Assembly: GCA_014281115.1 (NCBI GenBank)
Contig: JACONQ010000010.1
Coordinates: 1,550,001 to 1,614,000, forward strand
DNA length: 64,000 nucleotides
Direction: 5' to 3'
Source of the DNA: Laburnicola sp. R22_1
Lineage: Eukaryota; Ascomycota; Dothideomycetes; Pleosporales; Didymosphaeriaceae
Every line of letters begins with the position of its first letter. Position 1 is the stretch's first letter. Shown in pieces: positions 34,932 to 48,800 of this stretch. The translations under genes and the position numbers were made by a program. A model generated the notes under the pieces. That model did not search any database. It was not told the DNA's origin and worked only from the letters and a program-made list of their open reading frames with translations.

Positions 34932-37900
34932 ATGCGACGCGGTATCCACCCCTCCACACCCATGCCAGGACCTCCTACACGGGATTCGGGGCCTCACTTC
35001 GAAACTGCGACACGAGGAAAGCTAGCTGGGGACGAGAGATCCGCTAGGGCGCGTCAACTACATCGTCTTCACACGTCTCGCCTCACCGGCGTCATTGAAC
35101 AACCGCAACCTTCACTGCGACCTGAGTTGGAGTCTCAGCCCAAACCACCTCCGCCCCCATCTCATCTCGAAGCCCCTCAGACGACGCTGGAGAGACCAAA
35201 GTCGCCGTCATACTTGCAGGGCAGGAATCCCTATGGCAGATTTTGGACAACGTCGAGCACCCTTACAGGGAGCAGAAGTCATCAGGGGCATCCCCACCTT
35301 CCCAGCTCGGCAGTAGCATCGAAGGTCGACCAAGAACATCTGGAGCGTTCAACCTTAGAACTCGATCTACACCCCCACCTGCCCCTGAGCGAGATGTCTC
35401 TGCAGCAGCTTCAACGCCACCTCTTCAGCCGAGACAGCCGCCAAAGCCGTCTTCTGTCAAAGACACGAGGAGCTTGTTCGAAACTAAGATCTTAGAGTCT
35501 CGAAAGAACATTCCTCTTCCGCTTACAGGACATGACGACATCACCAAGGGCGCGTCAGTCGACCGCAATACCCAAGACCAGCCCCCTCAAGCCGTCTCTC
35601 GTGTGCGCATGGGAGTTTAGGAAGCCCGTCCTACGAAAGAAGGTGTAGCGGAGCAGCAAGAATCGAGCCCTTTGCTGCCTATCTCACGACCGTCAGCTGA
35701 GGCTACCCAGCGAAGAGAGCCATCAGAGCGAAGAAATCCTTTCTCACGAGCGAAGGCGGACCCTATCGGACCGGAAGTCGTGGTCACCTCGACTGATGTC
35801 GATACTGTCGATGGTGAACACTCGCCTGGTAGACCAACATCGCCCGAGCACCCAACTGAATCCGAAGGGTCCAATCCGGAGTCCTCCCATGCGGATACAT
35901 CCGTTCCAACTCCGAGAAGATACACGGATATATTCACAGCGCCCAAGCAAAACGCACAATCGCTAGGCAGGGTGGATGGTGTGGTCGGACAGCGCGACAA
36001 AGTTAAGGATCCCTCCGATGCCGTACGTTCTGCTACCACACATTCAGGGAGCGTAGGGCAACTGCTGGCCTCTGATGGGCTAGTGAGGCACTACCCAATC
36101 TGGAAATCGTTGTCCACTGCTGAGAGTGATGAAGCCACAGCATCGGCCAAATCTAAGCGGTCCTCAAAAGTCCAACGTGCGCAGGCTAGTTTCGCGGTTC
36201 GAAGGTCTGCAAGCCAACCTGTCCGCGATCCCATTTCTGACGACCCGCAAAGGAGATACACTACACGGCAAAGCTCCACCGCCGAACGGCAACCCGACGC
36301 GACTATCTGGATGGAACGGATCAGCCGTCAGGAACTTTGTAGTGTACCAATAAATGAAGAAAGCGATGCTAACGAGTCGGTGTTGAAGCCTAGGCGGAGA
36401 TCGACTATGTCGGACTCTCGAGATCTTGACGACAATATTGAGACATATGTTCGCAACTTTGGAGAACGTATTCAATCAGCAGAGAAGCTTGAAGAGATTG
36501 CCACAAAGAGTCTGAGCCACGACAGATCCAGCTCCCGCCACAGTCGCGCGAGACCCACGTCTGCCCGGGCTGCTAACCATAGCGCGAACGTCGGTGTCGA
36601 GGAGGGATATTATTCTGTTGATGTCCCCGATCATGTCGACTCGCGCGGTGGATATGGTCGACGCAAAACCCAGGACTTCAGTTTCCCTGGTGCACGCATC
36701 AAGCCGCGCTCCGCGTTTACGAGTTCATGTCGGGATACAGTGCCTCTGGCATCAAAGCACCATCGCTCAAGGAAACAAGCCGCAACTGATTCCTCTATCA
36801 GTAGCTCATCTAGTTTCAACAAGGCCAGGGAGCGCCGTCACGAGCGTCGGCGACACCGTTCGGATTGCATTACAGGGGACAAGTTTGGGGATGCCTTCGC
36901 TCAAGATCTCTGTTACATCATTGATTCCGTCCTTGAAGAGCATCAGACCACCTTGAAAAACGTTATCAACAACATGAAGTTTAGCCAGCCGAACCTTGCG
37001 CAACTCCGGCGGGTTTCCGAAGATCTCGTACAGGAATGCCAATCTGGGGGTGCCTCTACCAAGTCTTGCCAAACTGTAGGTCAACATCCTGGACAGTATG
37101 CGCATCCATGCAGCCACGTCTACCAACCTTGTCCGACGATGCAGCAAGTTCGCGAATGGCAACCGCCATGTCCATATGTGCCACCCAAGGCTGCTGAGAA
37201 ACTAAATGTCGGAGCACCGGGTCAGCTTGGGCCAAACATGAACCACTCGCCAACTTCGCTACACAAGAGCGTGACGTCCGCTCTGGAGCTTGTTGACTTG
37301 ATCAATTCTGCTGCTGACGACCTGGGTGTCGATCTCGATCAGAGACCTACTTCAGTGGACGATGCGAAATTTCACGAAGCGCCAGTGGAGCGCCGACCTC
37401 ACCGCTCTTCGGTATCACGGCCCTGCACTTCACTCGAGCCGGTGGACGAGAGGCTTGAGGACAAGCAAGGCGGCGAGGATGTGTGGCTACAGAAGATCCA
37501 TAGGCAATTGAGCGAACTATCCGAAGCACGAAGTCAACTTCTGGAGGAGCTTGATGCCATCGTCGAAGACCTTGATGTGCACCTGGATGAACGGCGCTGT
37601 TCTTCGACCGTGGGCCCGATGCAACGTGAACCCAACAAAGTGTCCACTGGCCTACCCAGAAAATCAGCCCGAATTCGAAACCCATCCGTAGATTCTGTTC
37701 TCAACGAGATACCCAGGATGACCGATCAACAGATAGACCAGAACCACTTGAGCAGGGTTCTTTCGCGTATTTCAACGCATTCTCACCGAATGTCGGCGGT
37801 CACGGAAGGTTTACTTGAGGTAGAAGCAATACCTGTCGAAGAGACTCAGGAATGGCTCGAGTGCGCGCAGATCGAGTTATCTGCTGCCATCGAATCAAGC

Positions 37901-40900
37901 ACTGCTGTTTTGGGAACATTGCCTGCTCTTGATCTTGACCAGGAGCCTGGGATCGAAGAGCAACCTGACGATGAAGATCCTAGACGAAGTAATTACTATG
38001 AAGGCTATGCCGATGAGAAACCGCCCCGACATAGCAGGGCGTACACGGAGCTTGCAATTCAACCACAAGATCATACTGGAGATCTTGAACGCAACTTCAC
38101 TGGAGAGAAATCACAATCTGCTCTGGAGGTGTACTCGGAAGAAGGTCCCCGCAGTCCTGTTGAGCATGCAATCACCGAGCCTGTTGACTTTCAACCGCCT
38201 GTCATGAGTATGGCGGACGGAGAACCGGCAGAGCAGCGCATTGCCAGCCGACGAGGTACGTTGCCATCCGCTTCCAGGAAATCAACGCAAGCTACTGTTC
38301 ATGATGCCGGAAGCTCATCGCAAGAGACTTGGGATGGAGAGGAACTTCCACTCGGGCCGCCTATTGAAGAACAGGCACCTGACCTGGCTATCGTCGAGCG
38401 CGTGGCCTCTCGTCGCAGGACATCACTCCCAACTCGCACGTCTTCTGTACAAAGTGAACGAACAACTTCGTTTCCTATTGGATCAAACAAGGAAGAAGAC
38501 GACGCTTTCCTCGAGCTTCAACAGAATGCAGAGGCTGGGCCGGCGTCTGGCGTCTTGTCCAGACGATCTTCGAGGCGAAAAATGTCGGCGACACCAGAGC
38601 TAGAAACCGTGGCCATCTTGCGCGTGTCGACACGTAAGCAAACAACAATCCCTTTGCGTCAAGCGACCTCGCGAGAGCTTTTAGCTGCAGACGAAGACTT
38701 TCAACCGCCACTCATGCGAAAAGCGACAAGCTTATTAGGATCAGAACAGCAATCTGAACCTGAAAAAATTTCGCGTGTCTCGACGCAGAAGCAGACGATG
38801 CTTCCTTCCCGGCGTTCTACCATACAAGAGCCTGAGCCCGAAGGAGAGGCTGGCTACCCGCCGCCCCTGGTACGTAAGGCTACGGAAACTGAACCGAATG
38901 AGGAATTCGAGCATTCTCCTATCCCGCGTGTAGCAACTAGGAGGTCCACAATGACCCCTTCGCGGAAGTTAACCTGGAGAGAGCCTGAACTTGAGGGTGA
39001 CGAAGAGTCTCAGCATCCCGTCTTGGAACCGCAACCGGGACCAAAGTCTATCTCGCGAGTATCGACGAGGCGCTCATCAAGAGGGCCTCCTACACGGAAG
39101 CCGACTTTTCAAGAGTTTGAGCCAGAATCCAGCAAAGAATCGTATCCGCCAATAGTCCAGAGGGCTACAGGCTTGGTTTCGGAACCTGAGCCTGAGCCTG
39201 TATCCCGCATGTCGACGAGGATGTCAACGACTGTGCCCTCAAGGCAATCTACGCAGCGGGAGATTGAATGCCAGTCGACGTTCTCATACGAAGAGCCTAT
39301 CGAAGAGCATAACCCAGATGTCGCAGAGGATTTCGATTTTGAGCCCCCTTTCGTACGCCAAATCACGGGCATTGAAGAGGAACCGGAAGCTGAAACAGTT
39401 CCACGAGTGCCCACAAGGAAGTCAACTGACGTTCTATCGTGGCGATCCACTGTGCGTGAGCTTGAACGCCAACCGACTCTGCCGTACGACGAGCCGGATC
39501 TGGAACCCGGACCGGAAGTTCGCGAAGACTTACGACCGACTGTCGTACGCAAAGCTACCAATTTTGGAGAACTTGAACTTGAGCTCGAGGATGGAAGTTT
39601 CCAGCCTCCGGTCTTGCGCAAGTCAACTGGATTAGACCCAGCTGTGGACGGTGCCGTCCAGCAAAACATCACTCGCCAAGTCACGAGACAGCCTACTCGT
39701 AGTGACAGCGAACGCCCATCACCTGAGCCTGAAACAGATAATATTGACTTCGAAGCACCTATTATGAGGATGCGACGCTCTTCGACCACTCCATTGAAAT
39801 CGCCCTCCCCGATCTTAGAGGAAATTCGTGAAGAGCCTACAATCTCGCGCAGGACAACGCGCCAGCCTACTCGCAGAGCTACTATACCTTCACAAGGCCT
39901 CCAAGAAGATGACGGCTTCCAGCCGCCAGTTATGCGCATGGCACGTACGGCAACTCAACCACCATCTCCTGTTCCTATGGATGAGTTTGAGGAACCACCT
40001 TCCCCATCTCGCATAGTAACACGCCAGCGTACAACTCACGAGATTCTGGATCTGCCGACGGCCATACCGCCTGTTCTCAGAAGCCGTACGAGGACTACAC
40101 CGGAACCTCCGACTAGAGCTGTTACCGAGGCTTTAGCGGACTCTGAACCCCACAGCAGTCCTTCACCTGAGCTGGTGGAGGAAGAAAGAGCACAGGTACA
40201 ACCACCGGAGCCGAACCTGCGCAAGACAGCCACACGCAAGCCGACTGAGCGCTTTCAATCACCTCAACCGATCTTGAGGAAGGTTACCACGAGGAGGCAG
40301 ACCGAGCGCATTCCTTCGGCTGACCCTAAGTACACAGTAGAAGAGGAATCACCGTCCTCTGAGTCTGTGCTGTGCAAGGCTACTACGAGACGAACGACCG
40401 AACCTATCCAGTCTCCTGAGCTTATTCTACGGAAAGTCACAATGGTCGAACGGCAAACGTCTTCAGTATCTCGCCAACTAGGTACAATATCACGGGCGCC
40501 TACTCGTCAGCCCATCGTACCGTCGAGAAAGTCCATAGTCCGTGCAAGGACGCCCTCCCCCGAAGTTCCAAGCGAGACTAGCCTACTTCAAAGAAATGCG
40601 AAGGAACCAACAAGTGTTTCACGGAAGCCTACCGAGCGAAAGCCGTCGCGCCAGGGCTCCTTGTACACAGATCCATCTCCTCCAGTTTTGCGGACAGTAT
40701 CTGGAGAACCAACGATTGCTCCTACACAGCCTACGCCACATAGAGAGTCATCTTTTCTTCCTGCTCCTTCAAGACAACTGACAGCTCTATCGCGTCATTT
40801 TGCTATAAGGGATGAGGAGCAACGTACAATACCTCCGGTGTTGACAGCGCCTACGGAGAAGCCAAGAAAACCGAGTTCGGCAGCTCCAGGTATCGTTGCC

Positions 40901-43489
40901 CCTCCCATCCAAGCCATGCCGAAGAGAATGAAACCTGCTCCTTCTGCAGGCAAGTCGAAAAAGGCTGTTAACGTTCTACCTGAACAACAACGCCCTCCAG
41001 CGCCTGCATATCCATCTCGAGGTACTCCAGCTTGGACCAAGCCAGACACTCACACACCACCTCCCAAGCCTAACCAGGATCCGCCACCGAAGGCGAGGCG
41101 AGGCTTTTTCGGCTTTGGCAGCAAATCCAAACATGACCCTCAGCCCGTTTCCCGTGCTCAGGATGAGGCATCCCCTCAGCGCGATGTTCCACAACCGCAA
41201 CCTGTGGCCGGACAGTTTGAGTCTGACATGGATCGCGATACACTCCGGCCCTTTCGATCTGCGGCACCAGGACCAGTATCAGGACCTCCTGGGGGAACGC
41301 TGCAAAGGCCAAGAGGTTACCGAACCACCCCTGATCACGAGCCCATCTTCCTTGCCCGCCGAGTACCTTCTTCTCGAAGAAACAACGATGCCCCCTACCG
41401 GCCCCAGGTAGCCTTCGCTACGAAGGATGGATACCGCCCTAAAATCCCGTCTCCCTTTCCCGAGCGACAAGACTCCTATCCTAGAGCACGAGGAGCGCCT
41501 GTTCGACGAGGTGTCTACTCACGACGACCACCAGTCACTACTGGAAGAGAGGTCTATTCAAGACCTCCACCAGCTCCCGTTAGACTAGATGTCTACTCGC
41601 AGCCTCCACCAAGACCAATTAGACGAGTTATCTACTCGCAGCCTCCACAAGCTCCGGCTCGACATGCCGCACCCACACCAGCTTATGAGCGACCCGCTCC
41701 CCGACAGGAATACACCCCCCATCATGGAGCTGGTACGCGGCCCGCTCGTAGCCAAGCGCCGGAATCCACTGGCCGTCAATCTCGACCGGACCAAGACCTT
41801 CGTAACCAAACGAAGACCCCTGTTAAGCGCGAGCCGTCCCCATCTTTACGTCGACCGCCGATTGACGAAAAACCCGTTCGCACGCCACCAGTTCCACGAG
41901 AGATATATAAGCCGGGGCCTGTCCGCCAGGGCGCCCGGCGCAGCTCCCAAGCAGAAGTCCCGTCGACGCAAGATAGAAGTAACAGACGCCCCTCAACCCG
42001 CGCAGGCACAAGCCAAGATCAAAATCGCCAAGCATCACAGGCTGGCCACATTTCTCCTCAGCGCTTGTTGCAGGAGCAAAGCGCAGAGCAACGACATAGG
42101 AGCTCAGCGAGAGAGGGTGAGCAAGGTAGCAAAGAGCCACAAGCAGTGGAGAACTCGCAAGAATATTGGTCTGCCACTTCCAACACCAGCCGTCGAGACC
42201 AAGACGTTGACGACGCCCACAGGTGCAGCGTGGACGGCACCAGTGCAGAAAGCAGCAAACCCTCCATCGAAAACGTCACCCTTGTGCGAGATCTCCCAGT
42301 CATCCCAACAACCTCACCCTCACGCGCGAGCACCTTCTCGGCTCTTGACGCCGCAAGAAGGATCTCCGCAGCGGGTCAAGTCTTCCGACCACGCTCTAGA
42401 AGCGACGGTCCACACCAGAAGCCCTTCTGCCCCTTCGAAGCAGCGAGAGAGATCTCGGCTGCGGGACAAGTCCTCCACCCACGACCAAGCCTGAGCGAAG
42501 AGGACACGGGATCGGAAGCAGAGATACCGCGAGCGGAAACTCCGAGAATGGGAGGTTCGAGGGCATTATCAAGGAGGGGATCGGTCGCGCAGGATGCGCG
42601 GGAGTTCCCAAGATCAGGAACTAAGCACGATATCTCGCCGGACAAGGTCAGAGCGAGAGAATCAGGAAATAGAAGACCGTCTAGTGCGTTCGACAGACGA
42701 TCAACAAGACGCGTATCGAATACGGAAAATGGGGAACAAAGGACGCCAAGTGGTGCAGCAAGAGCGTCGACTATCTTCAGAGGAACAACAATGGGAACGT
42801 CTGGAGGCCCACTTCCCGATACCCCATCAGCAACGGTCGCCTCAGACTCTCGTGTACCAGGATCAGGACGAGGCGTTCAAAGAGCCCGAACCTTTCCAAC
42901 GGCATCGGCGCTCTCGCGAACGGGCACCTCGAGAGAGGGATCACGGACCTCGGATGCGAGACAGGGGGAACGAGACGAACAGGCGTCAACGTCAGCGCAA
43001 CCCGGCGGGACTCCCTCGAGAAGGAGCTCCACAAAAGATGTCCCACGCCGCCTTTCAACTGCCCCAATCTCCGCATTACCCGAAGGGGCGTCAGCAAGTG
43101 AACCGGGGCAGCCCGAATCGCAGCCGGAGCGTTCTGAGCCCGAGCGAAGAAATTCCCCCCTCAAAAAACTCACGTCTTCGCCGCCTTCCCCAAGCCGACA
43201 GAAGAGCGTATGGGGACGAAGAGATAAGTCGGTCTCGCCACCGCGAGGCAAGATTGATGCGGGAGAGGATGAGCACCGAGGTAGAAGTCCATCCAGGAGA
43301 GAGATTGGAACAGGTACAGGTGGAGCGAAGACGGATGGAGCTGGGGGACAGGAGAAAGGGCAGGGGCAGGAGCCAAAGAGAGGAGGACTTGTCGGGAAGG
43401 TCGGAGCGAAGGTTGTTCAGGGACCAGCGTTAGGGCTTGGTTTGGGAAGGAGATTGTTTGGTGGATTCGTGGGTGGAGGGCCCAAGTGA
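34932..43489 (+). CDS. giant disordered repeat protein, about 2,700 residues or more
   Basis: A frame open from 35621 to 43489 (2,600+ codons) shows one continuous low-complexity protein rich in Pro, Ser, Arg, Glu and Thr. The likely start is ATG 34932 (MRRGIHPSTPMPGPP), followed by a frame change, probably an intron, before AVILAGQESLWQILDNVEHP. That frame meets a TAG at 35618-35620 and then simply continues, so a further intron or a nonsense change is needed. Helical segments include AFAQDLCYIIDSVLEEHQTT, SALELVDLINSAADDLGV and LQKIHRQLSELSEARSQLLE. The region 38600-40560 is an array of degenerate basic-acidic repeats with RxxS/T sites. The C-terminus is glycine-rich (GKVGAKVVQGPALGLGLGRR). 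No enzyme domain is visible. I infer a scaffold- or cytoskeleton-type protein; the family is unrecognised. Confidence 0.7.
38600..40560 (+). repeat. degenerate RxSTRKxT / PPxxRKAT repeat array within the giant protein
   Basis: About ten copies of a 40-65-residue unit: a basic half such as SRVSTRKQTTIPLRQATSRE or SRMSTRMSTTVPSRQSTQRE, an acidic spacer rich in E and P, then a PPLMRKAT- or PPVLRKST-type half. Many units carry R-x-x-S/T sites suited to basophilic kinases. Repeats are protein-level; DNA copies are strongly diverged. Confidence 0.7.
41500..41670 (+). repeat. short YSxPP tandem repeats
   Basis: Four units of about 14 residues, for example RGVYSRRPPV, REVYSRPPPAP, LDVYSQPPPRP and RVIYSQPPQAP. 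At DNA level GTCTACTC/GTTATCTACTC and CCTCCACCA motifs recur every 39-48 bp. Confidence 0.75.
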
Positions 43490-44096
43490 CGTGTCGATGG
43501 TCTTGCGGTTTGAACTGAGAAGCAAGAGGGATGCGACACTATATCCTTGAACCTATGATGCTTTAGTGTTGGTAGCGAAGTGATGCACTGTACCCTACGT
43601 CTGTGTCTTTGGCCGTTGATGCGCCGTGAAGATGTGTAAGTCCCGTAGCCTACAAGCGATTAGAGAGGAATAGGGGAACCTCTTGAAATCCGAATCTGCA
43701 GACTGATTTATGTACAAGAAATACGTCAATATGGCATGTATTACGCCCTTGATGAGGGCAATTCCTTTTCTGGGCCTTTCTAAACAAAAAATCACACAAC
43801 GGAGAGGGAGACTGGGCAATGCACAAGTCCTCCCCGCTCAACCTTCCAGCAAAACACCGTCCATTATCCCAACTTACGCGCCGCATCATTCCGACCAAGA
43901 ATACCGACAACGAAAGAGCATTATCCATGCATGCCTCAACGCAGCTTGGATAAATAGTACAGACATTACAAGTATGACTTTGCTGTACGCTCTCGTGCAT
44001 ATCCATGCGTTGGTCGTCCACTTACTTGATGAGAGGTAGGTCGAACTTGTTCACTACAAACAGACTTAGCCCTAACTCTGCCAGCGTAGCTACATA

Positions 44097-44112
44097 CACA
44101 CACACACACACA
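44097..44112 (+). repeat. (CA)8 microsatellite
   Basis: Eight perfect CA units. Confidence 0.9.
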
Positions 44113-44310
44113 GCACCTAACCTAGCATTCTTGATAAGAGGAAAAGGAAAGGATAGGATAGGGCAGGCATCCGTGAATGTCCATGTCATGCGTGTGTGCT
44201 ACATACAGCACGAGGGAAAGAGAAGTACTACCAAGGAAAACTTCCCCCCTTCCGCACGCACGCCACGCACCACGAGGATACCAAATTGTATAAACGAACG
44301 AACGGACAAA

Positions 44311-44330
44311 CATCACCATCACCATCACCA
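44311..44330 (+). repeat. CATCAC simple repeat
   Basis: CATCACCATCACCATCACCA, followed by CAATCACCAATC. Confidence 0.85.
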
Positions 44331-45444
44331 ATCACCAATCATCACAACAAATCACAACAAGGAGCTTCGTCGCATTCAAAATAAAAAAAAACCCTCCATG
44401 AAAAGAACAGAAAAGAAAAGCTTACCAGCAACGAATCAACAGAACCCAGCAGCCAGTGACCTAACCTACCGGTACCATACACCCGGGCATCCATAGATCC
44501 AAACCTACAGGCAGAGACGTTCGCGACAATCCAGCCACGTAAAACATCGCATCAAAACACCTCCACAGCCCAGCCAACATAACGCGCTGAACAGCCGAAT
44601 ACGTGGCAAGCGACGACACATTTCACTATACGCAAACACGCACATGATGGTCTTCACCACAACAGACAAAATGGCGTGTAGTAAAACGCATATTCATTTC
44701 CGCAAGACTTTATCCCATAGCGTACATCCCCAAAACCCCGTTTCAGCCGCAACACGTCGCAACCTCGACAGAGAACTGACCACAATAATGAAAAGGAAAA
44801 AGGACATAGAGAGGGAAACTGTGAATGACTGGACAGTAAGCGCCCCCCTCCAATCACCAAAAAAGGAGACATAGCCGCCACAAAGAGAACCAAAACTCGC
44901 AGAAGCAACGTCGCCGCGCTTCATCCGTTAACTGTTTCCGCTCGCTTTCACGACCGAGGCAACCTAGATCCGCACACAACCGACTTCTTAAATGTACACA
45001 TAACAGTCGTCAACCGGGGCCTTGGTTCATGTCTTTTTGAGTGCGTGGCGAGCCTACCACCACTATTGCAGGACAGTCTTGAATACTCAATTACTCCTAG
45101 CTCTTTTGACGGCGTACGAGGCAATGCGCAGGCACAGCCTGAACCGTCCTCGACATCGCTATGCCAATGTACTAGGAGACTGCATGATCGTAGCATCCAT
45201 GCCCGTGGGTCGCGTAAACGTATTCGGTAAAGACAAAGAAGGGGAAGTCGTGGTGGAATAAATGTCGTCAGGGATCTGGTGCCGAGAAAGGAAGGTGGGG
45301 GAACGGTATCGATTGATGCGGGGGACGATTTCGCAGAGTTTGGTTCGGCGTCGGACTCGGGGAGGGCGTAACAATGTAGCATCGTTTATCGACGCCCAAA
45401 CCTGCTGCACGGGAAGTTCGCAATAATTCTGTGTATGGTGTAGT

Positions 45445-46593
<1,149 letters not shown>

Positions 46594-48800
46594 AGCTGGG
46601 GCGTGCTACGGGCTCTGGCGTGGGGTGCAAAAGCCTGCGGGCAAGGGCGTACCTCGCACGGGGTGGGGCGGAGAGCTGGCGCGGGGGGTGGTTGCGTTGT
46701 GTTCTCTGCGCGAGCGCGTCAGTCGGGCGTTTTGAGGGAGAGGCGCTGCGCCTCGGATTGCTTTAAGCCCGCGGGCGTTCTGGCACGGCCGGTCCGGCTG
46801 TGACGCGCGGGCGTTGACGTGCCGAGGCGCTGCATTGTGAATGGAGGGAAATACCACGTACCTCTAGCCTAACGAGTTGAACGAGACACTGGAATAGGCG
46901 CGCTGGCGTGCAGAGAAGGGCTCGAGGGCCTCGAAGGTGGCAGTGCCGTGTCGGTGGAAGCACGCGACTCTCTTCGGCAGCTGCTTGGTGCAAAGGTCAA
47001 TTGCAGGTGTCACCAGCGGAATACCTGAGGCTGCCCGGGGGTCGAGGGGCGGGCGCGTGGGCGCGGGTGGGCGTTGTTGTGGACGTAGGAGCCTGTCGGG
47101 TGGGCTGCTGCAACTTCACCGCCTTTGCAGGCCTGGGGGCTTGTGCGGGCGACTGGGGACGCTGGGGCGGGCTGCTGGGGGCGCTATGCTGCGAGGCAGA
47201 GCAGAGCGTGCGAGGAATGGCAGATTTGGGGTGCGAAGTGGTGGGCGGGTCGTGGGTGCTGTGGGCTCGCTGAAGTCGGGCGAGGTTTCGCGCTTCGGGC
47301 AAAGCTTGGCGGGAATGGGGCTAGGCCAGGGAGACGTCAAAGAGAAAAAGTCGCAGCAGAGCTCCCCGCCCATGCAGACGACAGGTTTCTTTGGCCGCCA
47401 GACTGGATGAATGCACAGTACCCGTAGTCTGCGCTCTGCCTTTCTTCCATGATTCCCATCAACGCACTAGATTGCTGTCCCAAAGATACCCAAACTTCAA
47501 CTGCCACAGGCCTTCGCAGCCGCCTCCCCGACGAATCCAGGCTCCCCTCAGCGAGATTACGCACAAGTGCAGAAAACAGTGGAGCGATCTGCGACGAGAA
47601 CACGCACGCCACGCTGTCCTGTTCTTTCGGACTCCGTCGAGGCCATTGTGTAAAGGACACCCCATAGCCGCAGCAGTGTATATACTCGGTAGCGATCAAT
47701 CAGCACCGGCACGTTTTGCATCAGCACCCGTGGGCCTCTTGGGTACCGATGTAATCACCCAGAGACACGGCTGCATGCGCTTGCTACCCCATTCAGCCCA
47801 CCATTTCCCCGTGACACTGTCGCTTCCAACGTTGGCCTCCACATATTGGCATATATCAACCTACACTTGGGATGACGTCGTAACATCACGTGCGCTCCAA
47901 TTCACTGACGTCGTATATATCCCTGTCGACCGTTGCAGTGCCGGCACTTGCCAATCAATCGCTCTCGCTAGGTGCTAGCTTAATTTTCGCACACCCTGCC
48001 CACTCATGGCTATAACATGCCACTCATAACTGTCGGAATAATTGCTCGGCTTGTCGTGGCTGGCACTCACTTCTCGTACCTGGCCTGCACATGCCATAGC
48101 TACTTCTCCTCGCCCAATAACATCGTTTCAAGGAACCAGAATTTTGCCATTGATGCAAGAGTCTACCCATCCGAGCACTATGGACCACAACTCCTCATTA
48201 TGCAGCCAAACGAGCATGCCTCCGATTCAAACAACGCCGCCACCTCTTGCGTACTCCGTCCGACCCACAACGTGCCGTGCGATTAACATCTTCGTAGCAG
48301 AATGAGGCCGTTAAACAATCAAAGTGAGAGACATGGAACCCTCACAAACAGGAACGCCGAGAAATGGTATGATACAACCTTGATGACCAACAGATACTAA
48401 AAAAAGAGCAAAATGCCGAAGGAAACCAGAGACGCAGGAAATGCTAGCAGAACAGTCCTTTTGGGAAGAAATGCCGCGCAAAGAGCAAAAAAGGTGAAGG
48501 CAAAGAGGAGATGGTTATCGATACAACGAAAGATCGCAGAGAATAATTCCACCAACACCTTGCGAAGGAGAGAAATTCTAGATGAGCAAGAACAAAGGCA
48601 ATGGAACCTCGCCTCCTTATGACACACCGTGAGGCATGTGAGGAGCGGGAGCGATGGAAGAAGTAGGTAGGGGTATCGCTGAATGTTTAAAAAAAGAGAG
48701 TCGAGCAAGGTATAGCTGATGTGGACGAAGCTGTCGACCCTTGTCGTGCAGAGAAAATTTGTGACCTTGAGAGGTGGATCCGATCCAAGTCTCGGAGTAT
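46594..48800. other. intergenic, upstream of PP1
   Basis: About 2.2 kb between the PP1 start and the 3' end of the leucine-rich-repeat gene. GC-rich and G-skewed on the plus strand at about 46.6-47.4 kb. Open frames such as 47391-47978 plus overlap in several frames and are not recognised. A CACGTG lies at 47887-47892. Confidence 0.35.

Larger units (their letters stand above)
43490..45444. other. intergenic, no gene recognised
   Basis: About 1.95 kb between convergent genes. It holds simple-sequence DNA: a (CA)8 tract and CATCAC/CACAA-rich tracts around 44311-44362. Open frames here follow these tracts and are not convincing. Confidence 0.4.

Noticed and set aside
41589..42494. 301-codon frame on the plus strand inside the giant gene
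   Set aside because: It is a +1 shadow of Pro/Ser/Arg-rich repeats; the 2,600-codon frame explains this DNA.
48413..48622. 69-codon basic open frame on the plus strand
   Set aside because: Short, Lys/Arg-rich, and located in the expected 3' UTR antisense to the LRR gene; no supporting evidence.
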